The translations under genes were made by a program, and so were the position numbers. The notes under the pieces were generated by a model. The model saw only the letters and a list, made by a program, of their open reading frames with translations, was not told the DNA's origin and made no database searches. This document shows, piece by piece, positions 25,128-32,942 of a DNA stretch of 64,000 bases. The stretch comes from Azophilus sp965220425 (GTDB taxonomy: Bacteria > Pseudomonadota > Gammaproteobacteria > Pseudomonadales > Azotimanducaceae), in assembly GCA_965220425.1 (NCBI GenBank), contig OZ244830.1, positions 1,674,001 through 1,738,000 on the forward strand. The letters run 5' to 3'. Position 1 is the stretch's first letter. Each line of letters starts with the position of its first letter.

Positions 25128-25886
25128 TTAGATCACTCCGGGGAAGAGGGCGGCGCGCTCCTTCGGATAATCGCTGAAATGCTCCCGGTACCAGTTCCGC
25201 CGCCAGACCGCTCTCGGTAACAGGTTGGCGACGGTCCACACTGCGAATGCGAGGCCCGGCAACGACCAGGTCAGCAAGGCAAAGCCCGCCCACTGGATGA
25301 TCTCTCCGGACAGGTTGGGGCAGCAGACGAAATCGAAGGCGCCACCGTGGGGCAACACCCGCTGTCGCTTGCCCGCCTCGCGCAGGTGCAGCAGCCGATA
25401 GTCGGCCCAGATATTGAGCGCGGCGCCGCCGATCAACAGAACGGCTCCGGAGACGAATCGCGGGTCGGTCGGCCAATGATCGGGGTAGTTGGCAGAATAG
25501 CCCATGAACCACCCCAATAAACCGCCGTTGACCAGGTTGAAGCCTGCCGCCGCGGCGCACATGGTGATGGAAAGGGTGGCGCCGCGTTGCGGAACGCGCC
25601 AGGGCCAGACGAAGGTGCGATGCGCGTAGTGGGCCAGCCAGAGGACGAGCACGATGTTGCCGATGAGGTGGAGACTGCCGCTCAGGAGATAGATGGCAGG
25701 GAAAATGACGAGAGCCGGAAACTCCATGACGAACCAGCCCCACCGGCTGTCTACGCGCCTGCCCAGACCCGTGCCTCCCACACGGCCGACCGGATCCCAG
25801 CCGGCCAGGAGGACTGCCAGGGTGGGCAAGGCCAAGAGGGCCCAGATGCCCGCCAGCACGGTCAGGTTGGCCCACTCGAAGCTCAT
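25128..25886 (-). CDS. 3-oxo-5-alpha-steroid 4-dehydrogenase family membrane protein
   Basis: A 252-residue membrane protein with six or so hydrophobic segments. The C-terminal signature of the steroid 5-alpha-reductase fold is clear: CCPNLSGEIIQWAGFAL, then the NWYREHFSDYPKERAALFP ending. These residues bind NADPH in the family. The bacterial substrate is unknown. I used the ATG at 25884-25886 (MSFEWANLTVLAG) because translation then begins right before the first membrane helix. It is convergent with mnmC, only 8 bases apart. Confidence 0.85.
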   Translation of the reverse strand: MSFEWANLTVLAGIWALLALPTLAVLLAGWDPVGRVGGTGLGRRVDSRWGWFVMEFPALVIFPAIYLLSGSLHLIGNIVLVLWLAHYAHRTFVWPWRVPQRGATLSITMCAAAAGFNLVNGGLLGWFMGYSANYPDHWPTDPRFVSGAVLLIGGAALNIWADYRLLHLREAGKRQRVLPHGGAFDFVCCPNLSGEIIQWAGFALLTWSLPGLAFAVWTVANLLPRAVWRRNWYREHFSDYPKERAALFPGVI

Positions 25887-25964
25887 GCGCCCGCCACGAC
25901 GGGAGGCGCATCGCGCCGACATCGTTGTGCGCCCTCGGAGCTGTGTTCTCTCAGTGGCGTCGTT

Positions 25965-26390
25965 TTATGGCGTCGATCGCACAAAATTGAATACCCCGTG
26001 GGCGATGAGCGTATCGCCTGTCCGTATTTCCGCCCGCAAACTGGCCATTTGCCGTCCGGCCTTGACGACCTCGGCGACCACTTCGAGTTGCATGCCGGCC
26101 CTGGCGCCGTTCAGGTAGCTGATGCTGGCGTTCTGGGTGACTCCGGGCGGGCCGATGGATCGGAGCGCATAGGCGCAGGCGGTGTCGGCCATGACGTAGG
26201 CTACGCCGCCATGCACCAGGCCCCTGGCGTTCAGCATGCCTTCCGTCGCCGTTGCGCGGATGACGGCGCGACCGTTCTCCGCACTGGCCAGGGACATCCG
26301 GTGCTGATCGAACAGGGCACTGTCCGCCGCGACTGCCTTGCGCATCGCGGCGCGCAGATCCTCGAGGCTCTCGTTCACGGCAGCGCCCAC
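25965..26390 (-). CDS. PaaI-type hotdog thioesterase
   Basis: The 141-residue protein has the hotdog fold signature of PaaI/YdiI-like acyl-CoA thioesterases: LNARGLVHGGVAYVMADTAC (about 53-72), with HGG and the catalytic Asp of MAD. ASISYLNGARAGMQLEVVAEV follows. It should hydrolyse acyl- or aryl-CoA thioesters. The start is GTG (MGAAVNESLEDL) or a second GTG four codons later. It lies upstream of, and in the same direction as, the steroid-reductase-like gene, 78 bases away. Confidence 0.88.
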   Translation of the reverse strand: MGAAVNESLEDLRAAMRKAVAADSALFDQHRMSLASAENGRAVIRATATEGMLNARGLVHGGVAYVMADTACAYALRSIGPPGVTQNASISYLNGARAGMQLEVVAEVVKAGRQMASLRAEIRTGDTLIAHGVFNFVRSTP

Positions 26391-26530
26391 CCGTTACCCT
26401 GACGGTTCAACACCATACCGACGGGCGCGGCGGTTTCACAAATCCGGGGTTCCCGTCCGCTCGAACGATCACATCGAAACTCGGTGTATTACTTTACTAC
26501 AACACTGAATAGGTATTAGCGCGCGCCTCC

Positions 26531-26572
26531 ATGGGTGAATGGAAAGACAATGAACCCATCTACCGGCAACTC
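26531..26572 (+). pseudogene. Fragment: N-terminus of a GntR/YtrA-type regulator
   Basis: The ATG at 26531 opens with MGEWKDNEPIYRQL, the start typical of YtrA-subfamily GntR regulators (E-W-x-D/N-x-PIYRQL). Similarity stops there; the winged-helix residues that should follow are absent. An AT-rich promoter-like stretch with TATTACTTTACTAC (about 26484-26497) precedes it and may be its old promoter. It is a deletion remnant only 32 bases from another fragment. Confidence 0.45.
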
Positions 26573-26603
26573 CTGCAATCGAGTGAGTGGGCGACACAGG
26601 ACG

Positions 26604-26714
26604 ATGATCGATACCGGGTCCAACGAACTGCGCTGCTCCCGTACCGACGATCACCGCGAAGCGGTGCGGGCATTCATGGAGAAACGCCCGCCGCGGTTCG
26701 ACCGCCCGGCGTGA
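26604..26714 (+). pseudogene. Fragment: C-terminus of an enoyl-CoA hydratase/crotonase
   Basis: In the frame ending with TGA at 26712-26714 the translation reads SRTDDHREAVRAFMEKRPPRF before the stop; only the part HREAVRAFMEKRPPRF is diagnostic. That is the standard tail of crotonase-family enzymes (S-x-D-x-x-EGxxAFxEKRxPxF). No upstream crotonase sequence is present. The remaining bases between 26391 and 26812 show nothing else I can name. Confidence 0.5.
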
Positions 26715-26812
26715 GCATCGCGGATCCTGGTGCAATGGGCGGGTCCAATGCCCGTGACCGTTGCCGCTGGATCAAAACCTTTGGTGGTGGGGTCGAGGAG
26801 GCGGGGTCTGAG

Positions 26813-27655
26813 TTATTTGAAATCCTCGGGGCCGTGGCGTTCCGGCACTCGCGTTTCTTCCGGGCCCCAGGGCCTGTTGACCCGCCGGCCGCGCTGCACG
26901 GCCGGGCGCGCCTCGATTTCCTCGGCCCAGCGGACCACATGGGTGTACGAGGCGACGTCGAGGAACTCCGCGGCATCGTAGATATTGTGCAGTACGAGCG
27001 CGCCGTACCAGCCGTAGTTGGCCATGTCCGCGATCGTGTAGTCGTCGCCGCACAGAAACCGGCGTTCGGCGAGCGTCTGGTTCAGCACATCTACGAGGCG
27101 TTTCGCCTCCATGGTGTAGCGGTTGATGCAGTACTCGATTTTCTCCGGCGCATAGGCGTAAAAATGGCCGAAGCCGCCGCCGATGTAGGGTGCGCTGCCC
27201 ATCTGGAAGAACAGCCACGACAGGCATTCGGCGCGGGCGGCGGGTTCGGTCGGCAGGAAAGTGCCGAATTTTTCCGCCAGGTAGACGAGAATTGCGCCGG
27301 ATTCGAACACCCGGGTGGGCGGCGATGTGCTGTGATCGGCGAGCGCGGGGATTTTCGAGTTCGGGTTGAGCGCCACAAAGCCGCTTCCGAATTGATCGCC
27401 TTCGCCGATGTTGATGAGGTAGGCGTCGTACTCGGCTTCGGCGATACCGAGTTCGAGCAACTCTTCAAGCATGACGGTGACCTTTACCCCGTTAGGCGTT
27501 GCCAGCGAGTAGAGCTGCAGGAAATGTTTGCCGACGGGAAGCGTCTTGTCGTGCGTTGCCCCGGCGATGGGGCGGTTGATGCTGGCGAATCTACCGCCGC
27601 TTTCCATTTCCCACTTCCAAACCGGTGGGGGCGTAAACGGTGATGTGTCCGTCAT
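26813..27655 (-). CDS. yghU: YghU-type glutathione S-transferase / disulfide-bond oxidoreductase
   Basis: The 280-residue protein matches the nu-class GST YghU, which reduces disulfides with two bound glutathiones. The N-terminal extension before the thioredoxin fold (VWKWEMESGGRFASINRPIAG) is the family hallmark. The GSH-binding region (LATPNGVKVTVMLEE, NPNSKIPAL, FESGAILVYLAEKFG) and the helical C-domain (ERRFLCGDDYTIADMANYGW) follow. The ATG at 27653-27655 is preceded on the minus strand by GAGAAGAG. The SDR gene lies 73 bases upstream in the same direction. Confidence 0.93.
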   Translation of the reverse strand: MTDTSPFTPPPVWKWEMESGGRFASINRPIAGATHDKTLPVGKHFLQLYSLATPNGVKVTVMLEELLELGIAEAEYDAYLINIGEGDQFGSGFVALNPNSKIPALADHSTSPPTRVFESGAILVYLAEKFGTFLPTEPAARAECLSWLFFQMGSAPYIGGGFGHFYAYAPEKIEYCINRYTMEAKRLVDVLNQTLAERRFLCGDDYTIADMANYGWYGALVLHNIYDAAEFLDVASYTHVVRWAEEIEARPAVQRGRRVNRPWGPEETRVPERHGPEDFK

Positions 27656-27728
27656 GGTTGTCTCTTCTCGGATTTCGTTGGTGATTCGGAGTTTGTAGCG
27701 GGTTCTGGCTCGAGCAGGGATCTCCCGC

Positions 27729-28493
27729 TCAGTGATTCCACCAGGGCCGGTCGTTGAACGACCGTAGATCGATTTCGAAAGTCCAGGTGGATCGGTGTTG
27801 CCCGGCCAGGTGGAAGTAAGTATCCGCGATTTTCTCCGGCAGCAACAACCCGTCGTGTTCCATGCCCCGCGTCTCCCGGAACTGCTGGAACCGCTCGGAG
27901 CCGAGCATCTTGCCGAGGGTGTCGGGGGCATCCACGGCGCCATCCACAACGACATGTGCGACATGGATGCCCTGCGCCGAGAATTCCGCATTCAGCGTCT
28001 GGCAGAGCATGCGCCGGCCGCCCATCGCGGCGGCGTGCGAGTGCTGGCCCGCATTGCCGCGCACGGCCGCGGTGGCCGAAGTCACCAGAATGGCGCCCTT
28101 GCCTCGGGCCGCCATGAACGGGCAGACCGACGATGCCAGTCGGAACAAGCCGAAGGCGCCCATGCGCCAGCCCATTTCGAAGGCCTTGTAGCTGGTGTTC
28201 TCAAGTGCCCGGTCGCCGATCTGGGCGCCCAGGTTGTACACCGCCACTTCGATCGGGCCGATGTCGGCTTCAACCGCCGCCACCTGGTCCTCGATACTGT
28301 TCTCGGCGATTGCGTTCAGCAGGAATCCCGAAGCGGAGTTGCCTTCCTCCTCGATGGCGCCGACCAGCCGTTTGAGGCCGTCTTCGTCCGTGCGCCGACA
28401 CAGCACGGCGTGATAGCCCTCCCGGGCAAATCGACGTCCCACGTTGCCGCCGATACCGGCGCCCGCGCCAATGACCAAACAAACCGGTTTCAT
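27729..28493 (-). CDS. SDR-like oxidoreductase lacking the YxxxK catalytic motif
   Basis: The 254-residue protein has the SDR nucleotide-binding Rossmann motif (VIGAGAGIGGNVGRRFARE, about 7-25) and the strand with YNLGA, so the fold is clear. Where classical SDRs have Tyr-x-x-x-Lys it reads SHAAAMGGRRML; both catalytic residues are missing. Many relatives have a replaced Tyr in this subgroup, but the Lys is usually kept. It may bind NADP without normal reductase chemistry. The start (MKPVCLVIGAG) is supported by GGGGAAGAG just upstream. It is probably co-transcribed with yghU. Confidence 0.85.
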   Translation of the reverse strand: MKPVCLVIGAGAGIGGNVGRRFAREGYHAVLCRRTDEDGLKRLVGAIEEEGNSASGFLLNAIAENSIEDQVAAVEADIGPIEVAVYNLGAQIGDRALENTSYKAFEMGWRMGAFGLFRLASSVCPFMAARGKGAILVTSATAAVRGNAGQHSHAAAMGGRRMLCQTLNAEFSAQGIHVAHVVVDGAVDAPDTLGKMLGSERFQQFRETRGMEHDGLLLPEKIADTYFHLAGQHRSTWTFEIDLRSFNDRPWWNH

Positions 28494-28818
28494 CGATCTC
28501 TTCCCCGTTGCAAGGATGTTTCCCGGCTTTGAGACTGGTACACCGCGTGGGTGTTGTCGAAGGCGCCGGAAACCCTGGTCCGCGTTCCGGGGTTCTTCGA
28601 TTTCCGTAGCAGCCCCGGGAACGACTGGCCATCGTACCAGAGCCGCGCGTTGCAGGTGTCCCCGTGGCGTTGCCCGCATCGCTCACAGCAGCCATTGGCG
28701 CCTCGACTCGCGGCGTTGCGTGCCGCGGAATCCGCCGATTCCAGATCACTGAAGACGCTCGATGTCGATAGTAGAAACGCATTCGACAAAACCAGATCCA
28801 ACAAGCGGAACAGCGATC
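28494..28818. other. 325-bp divergent intergenic region between the SDR and azoR genes
   Basis: This gap should hold the promoters of both divergent genes, but I see no clear -35/-10 pair. A bulged inverted repeat (CGTTCCGGGG at 28583-28592 with CCCCGGGAACG at 28613-28623) could be a hairpin or operator. CCCGCATCGCTCAC at 28673-28686 equals the end of the short repeat family and may be a relic. Confidence 0.4.
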
Positions 28819-29454
28819 ATGACCAATTTGCTCTATATCAGCGCATCGCCACGGGGCGAACAGTCGGCGCCCATCCAGGCGGCGCAGGTGTTTCTGAACG
28901 CATTGCCCGAGGGCGTGGGCGTCGAGCGTATCGACCTGTTCGAGCGTGAGTTGCCCCCGGTTACGCTCGAGATTACGGCGGCCAAACAGAAAGCCTTCAT
29001 GGGCATGGCGTTCACGGACGAGGAAACGTGCCAATGGGCAGCGATCGTTGACCTGATCGACGAGTTCAAGGCAGCGGACCACTATCTCATGGCGGTGCCG
29101 ATGTGGAATTTCAACGTGCCCTACAAGTTCAAGCAGTACATCGACCTCCTGACCCATCCCGGCCTGACATTCACGCGCGACGAAAACGGGCCGCGCGGGC
29201 TGGTGTCGGGCGGCGCCACGCTCATCTATTCCCGCGGCGGCGACTACTCGCCGAAGGACGGCCAACCGGACCCCTTCGACTTCCAGTCGCCGTACCTCAA
29301 GGCCTGGCTGCGGCTGATCGGACTGGGCCCGGTCGATGAGGTCTTCGTGCAGCGCACGATGGCGGGACCCGAAGGCGTGGGCCGGAGCGTTGCGGGCGCA
29401 ACCCCGCAACTCGAGGCGCTGGCTTCGGGATTGGAACCGGGCTGCAACGCGTAA
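28819..29454 (+). CDS. azoR: FMN-dependent NADH-azoreductase (AzoR family)
   Basis: A 211-residue flavodoxin-fold enzyme that reduces quinones and azo compounds with NADH. Seen are the FMN phosphate loop LLYISASPRGEQSAP (4-18), the second FMN contact VPMWNFNVPYKFKQYIDLL (about 93-111) and SRGGDYS. ATG 28819 gives MTNLLYISASPRG; an upstream in-frame ATG adds 19 residues that do not fit the family. It is divergent from the SDR-yghU pair, suggesting a small electrophile or quinone detoxification island. Confidence 0.93.
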   Translation: MTNLLYISASPRGEQSAPIQAAQVFLNALPEGVGVERIDLFERELPPVTLEITAAKQKAFMGMAFTDEETCQWAAIVDLIDEFKAADHYLMAVPMWNFNVPYKFKQYIDLLTHPGLTFTRDENGPRGLVSGGATLIYSRGGDYSPKDGQPDPFDFQSPYLKAWLRLIGLGPVDEVFVQRTMAGPEGVGRSVAGATPQLEALASGLEPGCNA

Positions 29455-29527
29455 GGCCTGGCTCCATGATTGGTTGCATCAAATCATCAAGAAAACGAAC
29501 ATCTGATGCGTACAATGGAATCGCTAC

Positions 29528-29874
29528 ATGAGAACCACGCTCGATATTGACGGCCCGGTCCTTCGAGAACTCAAAAAGCTCCAAGCCAGGGAGGGCAAGT
29601 CTCTCAGCAGGCTGGTATCGGACCTGCTCGCGCGCGCGTTGGAAGTGAGGAAGCGACACCCGCCGCCAGTTCACCGCCAGCCTGGATTGCCACCGATCCA
29701 TGGATTTTCGATGAACCGCTGGCGCCGGAAGAGGCGATGGCCAACGTGGAGACGCTGCTCAATCTACCCCACTGCCGCTGCCTCGCGGAAGAAGAAGGCT
29801 TCCGGGAGACATGGCGCGCCGTTACCAGCGAGACAGCCGTGCGCGGAAAGCCGCCGTATGATGCCGTTGTTTGA
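29528..29874 (+). pseudogene. Degraded RHH antitoxin / PIN toxin locus, fused by deletion
   Basis: The frame at 29528 begins with a ribbon-helix-helix antitoxin (MRTTLDIDGPVLRELKKLQA, then GKSLSRLVSDLLARAL). It loses similarity after about residue 40. From about 29683, in a different frame ending at TGA 29872-29874, the translation matches the middle of a PIN-domain toxin: EEAMANVETLLNLPHCRCL and then EGFRETWRAVTSE. The toxin's start and its catalytic C-terminal part are missing. The simplest reading is a deletion that joined antitoxin to mid-toxin. A short truncated antitoxin could still be made. Confidence 0.55.
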
Positions 29875-30026
29875 GAGCCGGGTATCCGGCGCGGTCTAAA
29901 TCGCACCGCGGTTACGAAAGCGTTTCCAGCGAGACGGCCGCCCGTAGCCGTAGCCGTCGCCGGGCGCGCCACCAGTGCCGCGGCAGGGTGAAAGATTACG
30001 GCTGAACGCGTTGCCTCCAGCCAGAG

Positions 30027-30422
30027 TCAACCGCCCTGAAACTGCTCGGCGGTATAGTCCCTGGTCAGAAGTTCCAGCAGATGGCCGTTCAGGTCGCGGA
30101 AGTACACCCCGCGTCCGCCGTTCCAGTGATTGATTTCGCCGTCGTCGGGCGTGCCCGGGCCACTGCCGTAGATCAGGCCCCGCTCCTTCACCCGCCCGAA
30201 GATCTCGTCGAATTCCGCTTCGCTGACCTTGAAGGCGTAGTGTTGGCGTTCGAAGTTTTCGCGAGTGATGAAGTCCAGGGTGAGGGCCTGATTCTCGATG
30301 CGCACCGGCGCGAAGTGGCCGAGCGGACCCTCGTATTCGAAGCCGAACAGGGTCTCATAGAAGCGGGCAGACGCTTCGTTGTCGTCAGCGGGAACGATGG
30401 TGTGGTTGAGTTCGATGGTCAT
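30027..30422 (-). CDS. VOC/glyoxalase-family protein
   Basis: A 131-residue vicinal-oxygen-chelate protein with the paired beta-alpha-beta-beta-beta modules: an N-terminal LNHTIVPADDNEASARFYETLFGF half and a C-terminal half ending GRGVYFRDLNGHLLELLTRDY. His6-like and the final Glu (HLLELL) are candidate metal ligands. Small single-domain VOC proteins act in dioxygenase, glyoxalase or antibiotic-binding roles, which cannot be separated here. It stands alone, divergent from the following SDR. Confidence 0.88.
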   Translation of the reverse strand: MTIELNHTIVPADDNEASARFYETLFGFEYEGPLGHFAPVRIENQALTLDFITRENFERQHYAFKVSEAEFDEIFGRVKERGLIYGSGPGTPDDGEINHWNGGRGVYFRDLNGHLLELLTRDYTAEQFQGG

Positions 30423-30620
30423 TGGCCGGGCTCCTCCCTGATGGCGAATGTCGATACGGACGATCGACTATATGAAGGCCCCTACGGTTGTAGTATAGCG
30501 CGGGACATGATTCGCGCAGGTATAGTCCGACCGCCCGGCGGGTTTATCGGATCGGCCGAAACCCACCAGATCCGTCGGGCGCGTTATCATGCGCGGCCGA
30601 ATCGGATGCGGTGAGGAGCA

Positions 30621-31292
30621 ATGGATCTGACAGGCAAGCGCGTAATCGTAACCGGAGCCGCGGGAGTGCTGGGCCAGGCGGTGGCGGCGAGAAGCGTTGC
30701 GCTGGGCGCCTCCGTGGCGTTGCTCGACATCGTCGAGGACTTTTCTTCGACGTTGGGCGACACCCGTTGCGTGGATCTGACCGACGGCGAAGCGGTAGAG
30801 CGTTGTATCGCCGGCATCGGCGACTTCGATGCGGTTTGCAACATCGCCGGGGGTTTCGACATGGGGCCCAGGGTGCACGAGATCGACGATGCGCATTGGG
30901 ACGCCATGTTCGACATCAACGTCACCACGCTCAGGAACATGCTGCGGGCGACGCTGCCGCGCCTGGTCGAGCGGGGCCGGGGCAGTGTCGTGAATGTGGG
31001 CGCCCTCGGCGCGCTTGGCGGACAGGCGGCCATGGGCGCGTACACCGCGGCCAAGTCGGTGGTCATGCGCCTGACGGAAGCCGCTGCCCAGGAGGTGCGC
31101 AAGAAGGGCGTGAACGTCAACGCCGTGCTGCCGAGCCTGATCGACACGCCGCGCAACCGGGCGGACATGCCGAATGCCAACCATGCCAACTGGGTGTCGC
31201 CGGACAATCTGGCCAATGTGATCTGTTTCCTCGCTTCCGACGCGGCGGTGGAGATTCATGGCGCCTTGCTGCCGGTGAGCGGCCGCGTTTGA
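30621..31292 (+). CDS. Short-chain dehydrogenase/reductase
   Basis: A complete classical SDR of 223 residues. The cofactor loop is VTGAAGVLGQAVA (about 10-22), the NAG-type strand is CNIAGGFDMG, the catalytic Ser lies in VVNVGALGALGGQ and the catalytic pair is in AYTAAKSVV (Tyr...Lys). The start has a good GAGGAG upstream. The substrate is unknown. Two repeat elements follow it. Confidence 0.9.
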   Translation: MDLTGKRVIVTGAAGVLGQAVAARSVALGASVALLDIVEDFSSTLGDTRCVDLTDGEAVERCIAGIGDFDAVCNIAGGFDMGPRVHEIDDAHWDAMFDINVTTLRNMLRATLPRLVERGRGSVVNVGALGALGGQAAMGAYTAAKSVVMRLTEAAAQEVRKKGVNVNAVLPSLIDTPRNRADMPNANHANWVSPDNLANVICFLASDAAVEIHGALLPVSGRV

Positions 31293-31328
31293 GAACTGCC
31301 GCGACCGGCGGCCCCTATGCGCGTTTAG

Positions 31329-31399
31329 CCCGCATCGCTCACCGACTTTCGTCGCGAGTGCATCGGCGTCCGCAGCAGGAAGTTGGCGAGCGATGCGGG
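31329..31399 (+). repeat. Short palindromic repeat element (71 bp)
   Basis: The 20-bp ends are CCCGCATCGCTCACCGACTT (31329-31348) and AAGTTGGCGAGCGATGCGGG (31380-31399), which pair at 18 of 20 positions. The same type of ends bounds the nested element at 48526-48701. Fragments occur at 8289-8327 and 32584-32599. It is flanked by TTTAG and TTAG. There is no coding capacity. Confidence 0.75.
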
Positions 31400-31400
31400 T

Positions 31401-31693
31401 TAGCCCGCATATCTCACCAAGCCGCTTGTTGAGTCACTGAATGTCATTGCGTTTCAATCAGGTACCTTCGCTTTTTGGAGGTTCTGCCCGGCACAGACTG
31501 CGCTGGCCGCGCCCTCGCTGGTCTTTTGCCCGCGTGCGCGCACGTGCTCGCTCCACCATAGGCGGGGCTATGCTTGAAGCTCGCGAGCACGCGCACGGAG
31601 CCCTCAGCCGGGGAGCGCGAGGGGCTTGCCTCTCGCATGTGGACCAGAAAATCCTGCGCGGTCATCGCGGCCCTTGGTGAGATATGCGGGCTA
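31401..31693 (+). repeat. MITE-like non-coding element, copy B (intact)
   Basis: Perfect 20-bp terminal inverted repeats: TAGCCCGCATATCTCACCAA at 31401-31420 and its exact reverse complement at 31674-31693. The outermost TA may be a target duplication. The interior is free of plausible genes and closely matches copy C in the opposite orientation. It begins 2 bases after the short element. Confidence 0.85.
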
Positions 31694-31785
31694 GACAGCA
31701 TCCTTTCGGGTTGCATGCTTTGCGGAACGAAGAGGAAGACCGGACCTGATGCGGCTGGTTTCTCCAGCCGGATTGGACTGACGCC

Positions 31786-32586
31786 ATGTTGAATGATTCG
31801 CAGATTGCGGAAGCCGCCCGGGCACTTGACGAAGCGGAGCGTCAACGCCGGCAGATTCGCCCCGTTTCCCTGGACTTCCCGGAAATGGAGATCGCCGACT
31901 CCTACGCGATTCAGGATGCCTGGATGGCCATGAAACTGGAGGGCGGGCGCAGCATTCGGGGCCGGAAGATCGGCCTGACCTCAAGGGTCATGCAGCAGGC
32001 CATGCACATCGACGAGCCCGACTACGGGACGCTGCTCGACGACATGTTCTTCGAGGATGGCGCGGAGATCGAAGCGGCCCAATTCACCGATCCGCGCGTG
32101 GAAGTCGAACTGGCGTTCGTGCTGAAACGTCCGCTCGCCGGACAGGTCACCCTTTTCGACGTACTCGATGCGACGGACTACGTCGTCCCGGCCGTCGAGA
32201 TCATTGCCGCGCGAAGCTACCGGGTCGACCCGGAGACGGGCCGTCCGCGCGTCGTACTCGACACCATCGCCGACAATGCCGCCGGCGCGGGCGTGGTGAC
32301 CGGCTGCCGGCGGGTCAAGCCCGCCGAGGTCGATCTGCGCTGGGTGGCCGCGCTGCTCTACAAGAACGGGGCGATCGAGGAAAGCGGCGTGGCCGCCGCC
32401 GTGCTCGGCCATCCGGCCAACGGCATTGCCTGGCTGGCGGGAAAATTCGCGCACCACGGCATTGCGCTGGAGCCCGGGCAGACCATCCTGGCCGGTTCGT
32501 TTACCAGGCCGGTGATCATCGAAGCCGGCGATACGTTCAATGTGGACTACGGGGAACTCGGTTCCGTTTCCTGCCGGTTTGTCTAA
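31786..32586 (+). CDS. hpaH: 2-oxo-hept-4-ene-1,7-dioate hydratase-type enzyme (HpaH/MhpD family)
   Basis: A 266-residue FAH-superfamily hydratase. Family features seen are YAIQDAWM near residues 45-52, GRKIGLTSRVMQQAM, EVELAFVLKRPL (metal-binding Glu residues), VVPAVEII and DNAAGAGVV. The closest match by eye is HpaH of the homoprotocatechuate meta-cleavage pathway, which hydrates the 2-oxo-dienoate before aldol cleavage. No other hpa genes are adjacent, so its true substrate could differ. A fragment of the short repeat begins at its stop codon. Confidence 0.85.
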   Translation: MLNDSQIAEAARALDEAERQRRQIRPVSLDFPEMEIADSYAIQDAWMAMKLEGGRSIRGRKIGLTSRVMQQAMHIDEPDYGTLLDDMFFEDGAEIEAAQFTDPRVEVELAFVLKRPLAGQVTLFDVLDATDYVVPAVEIIAARSYRVDPETGRPRVVLDTIADNAAGAGVVTGCRRVKPAEVDLRWVAALLYKNGAIEESGVAAAVLGHPANGIAWLAGKFAHHGIALEPGQTILAGSFTRPVIIEAGDTFNVDYGELGSVSCRFV

Positions 32587-32599
32587 CCCGCATCGCTCA
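32584..32599 (+). repeat. Terminal fragment of the short repeat family
   Basis: TAACCCGCATCGCTCA overlaps the hpaH stop codon and equals the left end of the short element. The rest is missing. The 356-base gap that follows, up to the acetamidase gene, also contains TAGAAT at 32743-32748 and the hairpin at 32821-32859, but no gene. Confidence 0.4.
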
Positions 32600-32820
32600 G
32601 TGTGCCGCCGTGACACGCGAAGTACAAAAAACTTTATGTTTATCAGAATGTCAAGAGAACCTTGAGCGATTCCCCGAACCCCTGTAGAACGCCGGGTTTG
32701 CTTTCTGCGCGTCAGCGCGCCGGTCGCCGGGGCGAATACTGCTAGAATCCCTGAGCGGGCGTAACGTTTACAATTGCGTCAAGTTTTGAAAATCACCCGC
32801 ATAATCAGAAGGTTGCAACA

Positions 32821-32859
32821 CATGCCTGGTCGGTCTGAGGCGCAGCCTCGCCAGGCATG
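32821..32859 (+). promoter_or_regulatory. Nested hairpin in the acetamidase leader region
   Basis: CATGCCTGG (32821-32829) pairs perfectly with CCAGGCATG (32851-32859). Inside, GAGGC (32837-32841) pairs with GCCTC (32845-32849) around GCA. No U-run follows, so it does not look like a terminator. It lies about 84 bases before the acetamidase ATG and could be an RNA leader structure or operator. Confidence 0.45.
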
Positions 32860-32942
32860 GGTTTCGGAACGCCGCTTGGGAGCTGCGTAGCGGAATAGCG
32901 AACGTAAGTTGCCCGTGTCGTGACAGGAGGGAGGAATAGACG

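Noticed and set aside
23323..25911. 862-codon minus-strand frame opposite mnmC
   Set aside because: Pure shadow of a high-GC gene; the plus strand encodes complete MnmC with all motifs.
28583..28623. Strong hairpin or operator between SDR and azoR
   Set aside because: The arms need a bulge and are short; not distinguishable from chance in GC-rich DNA.
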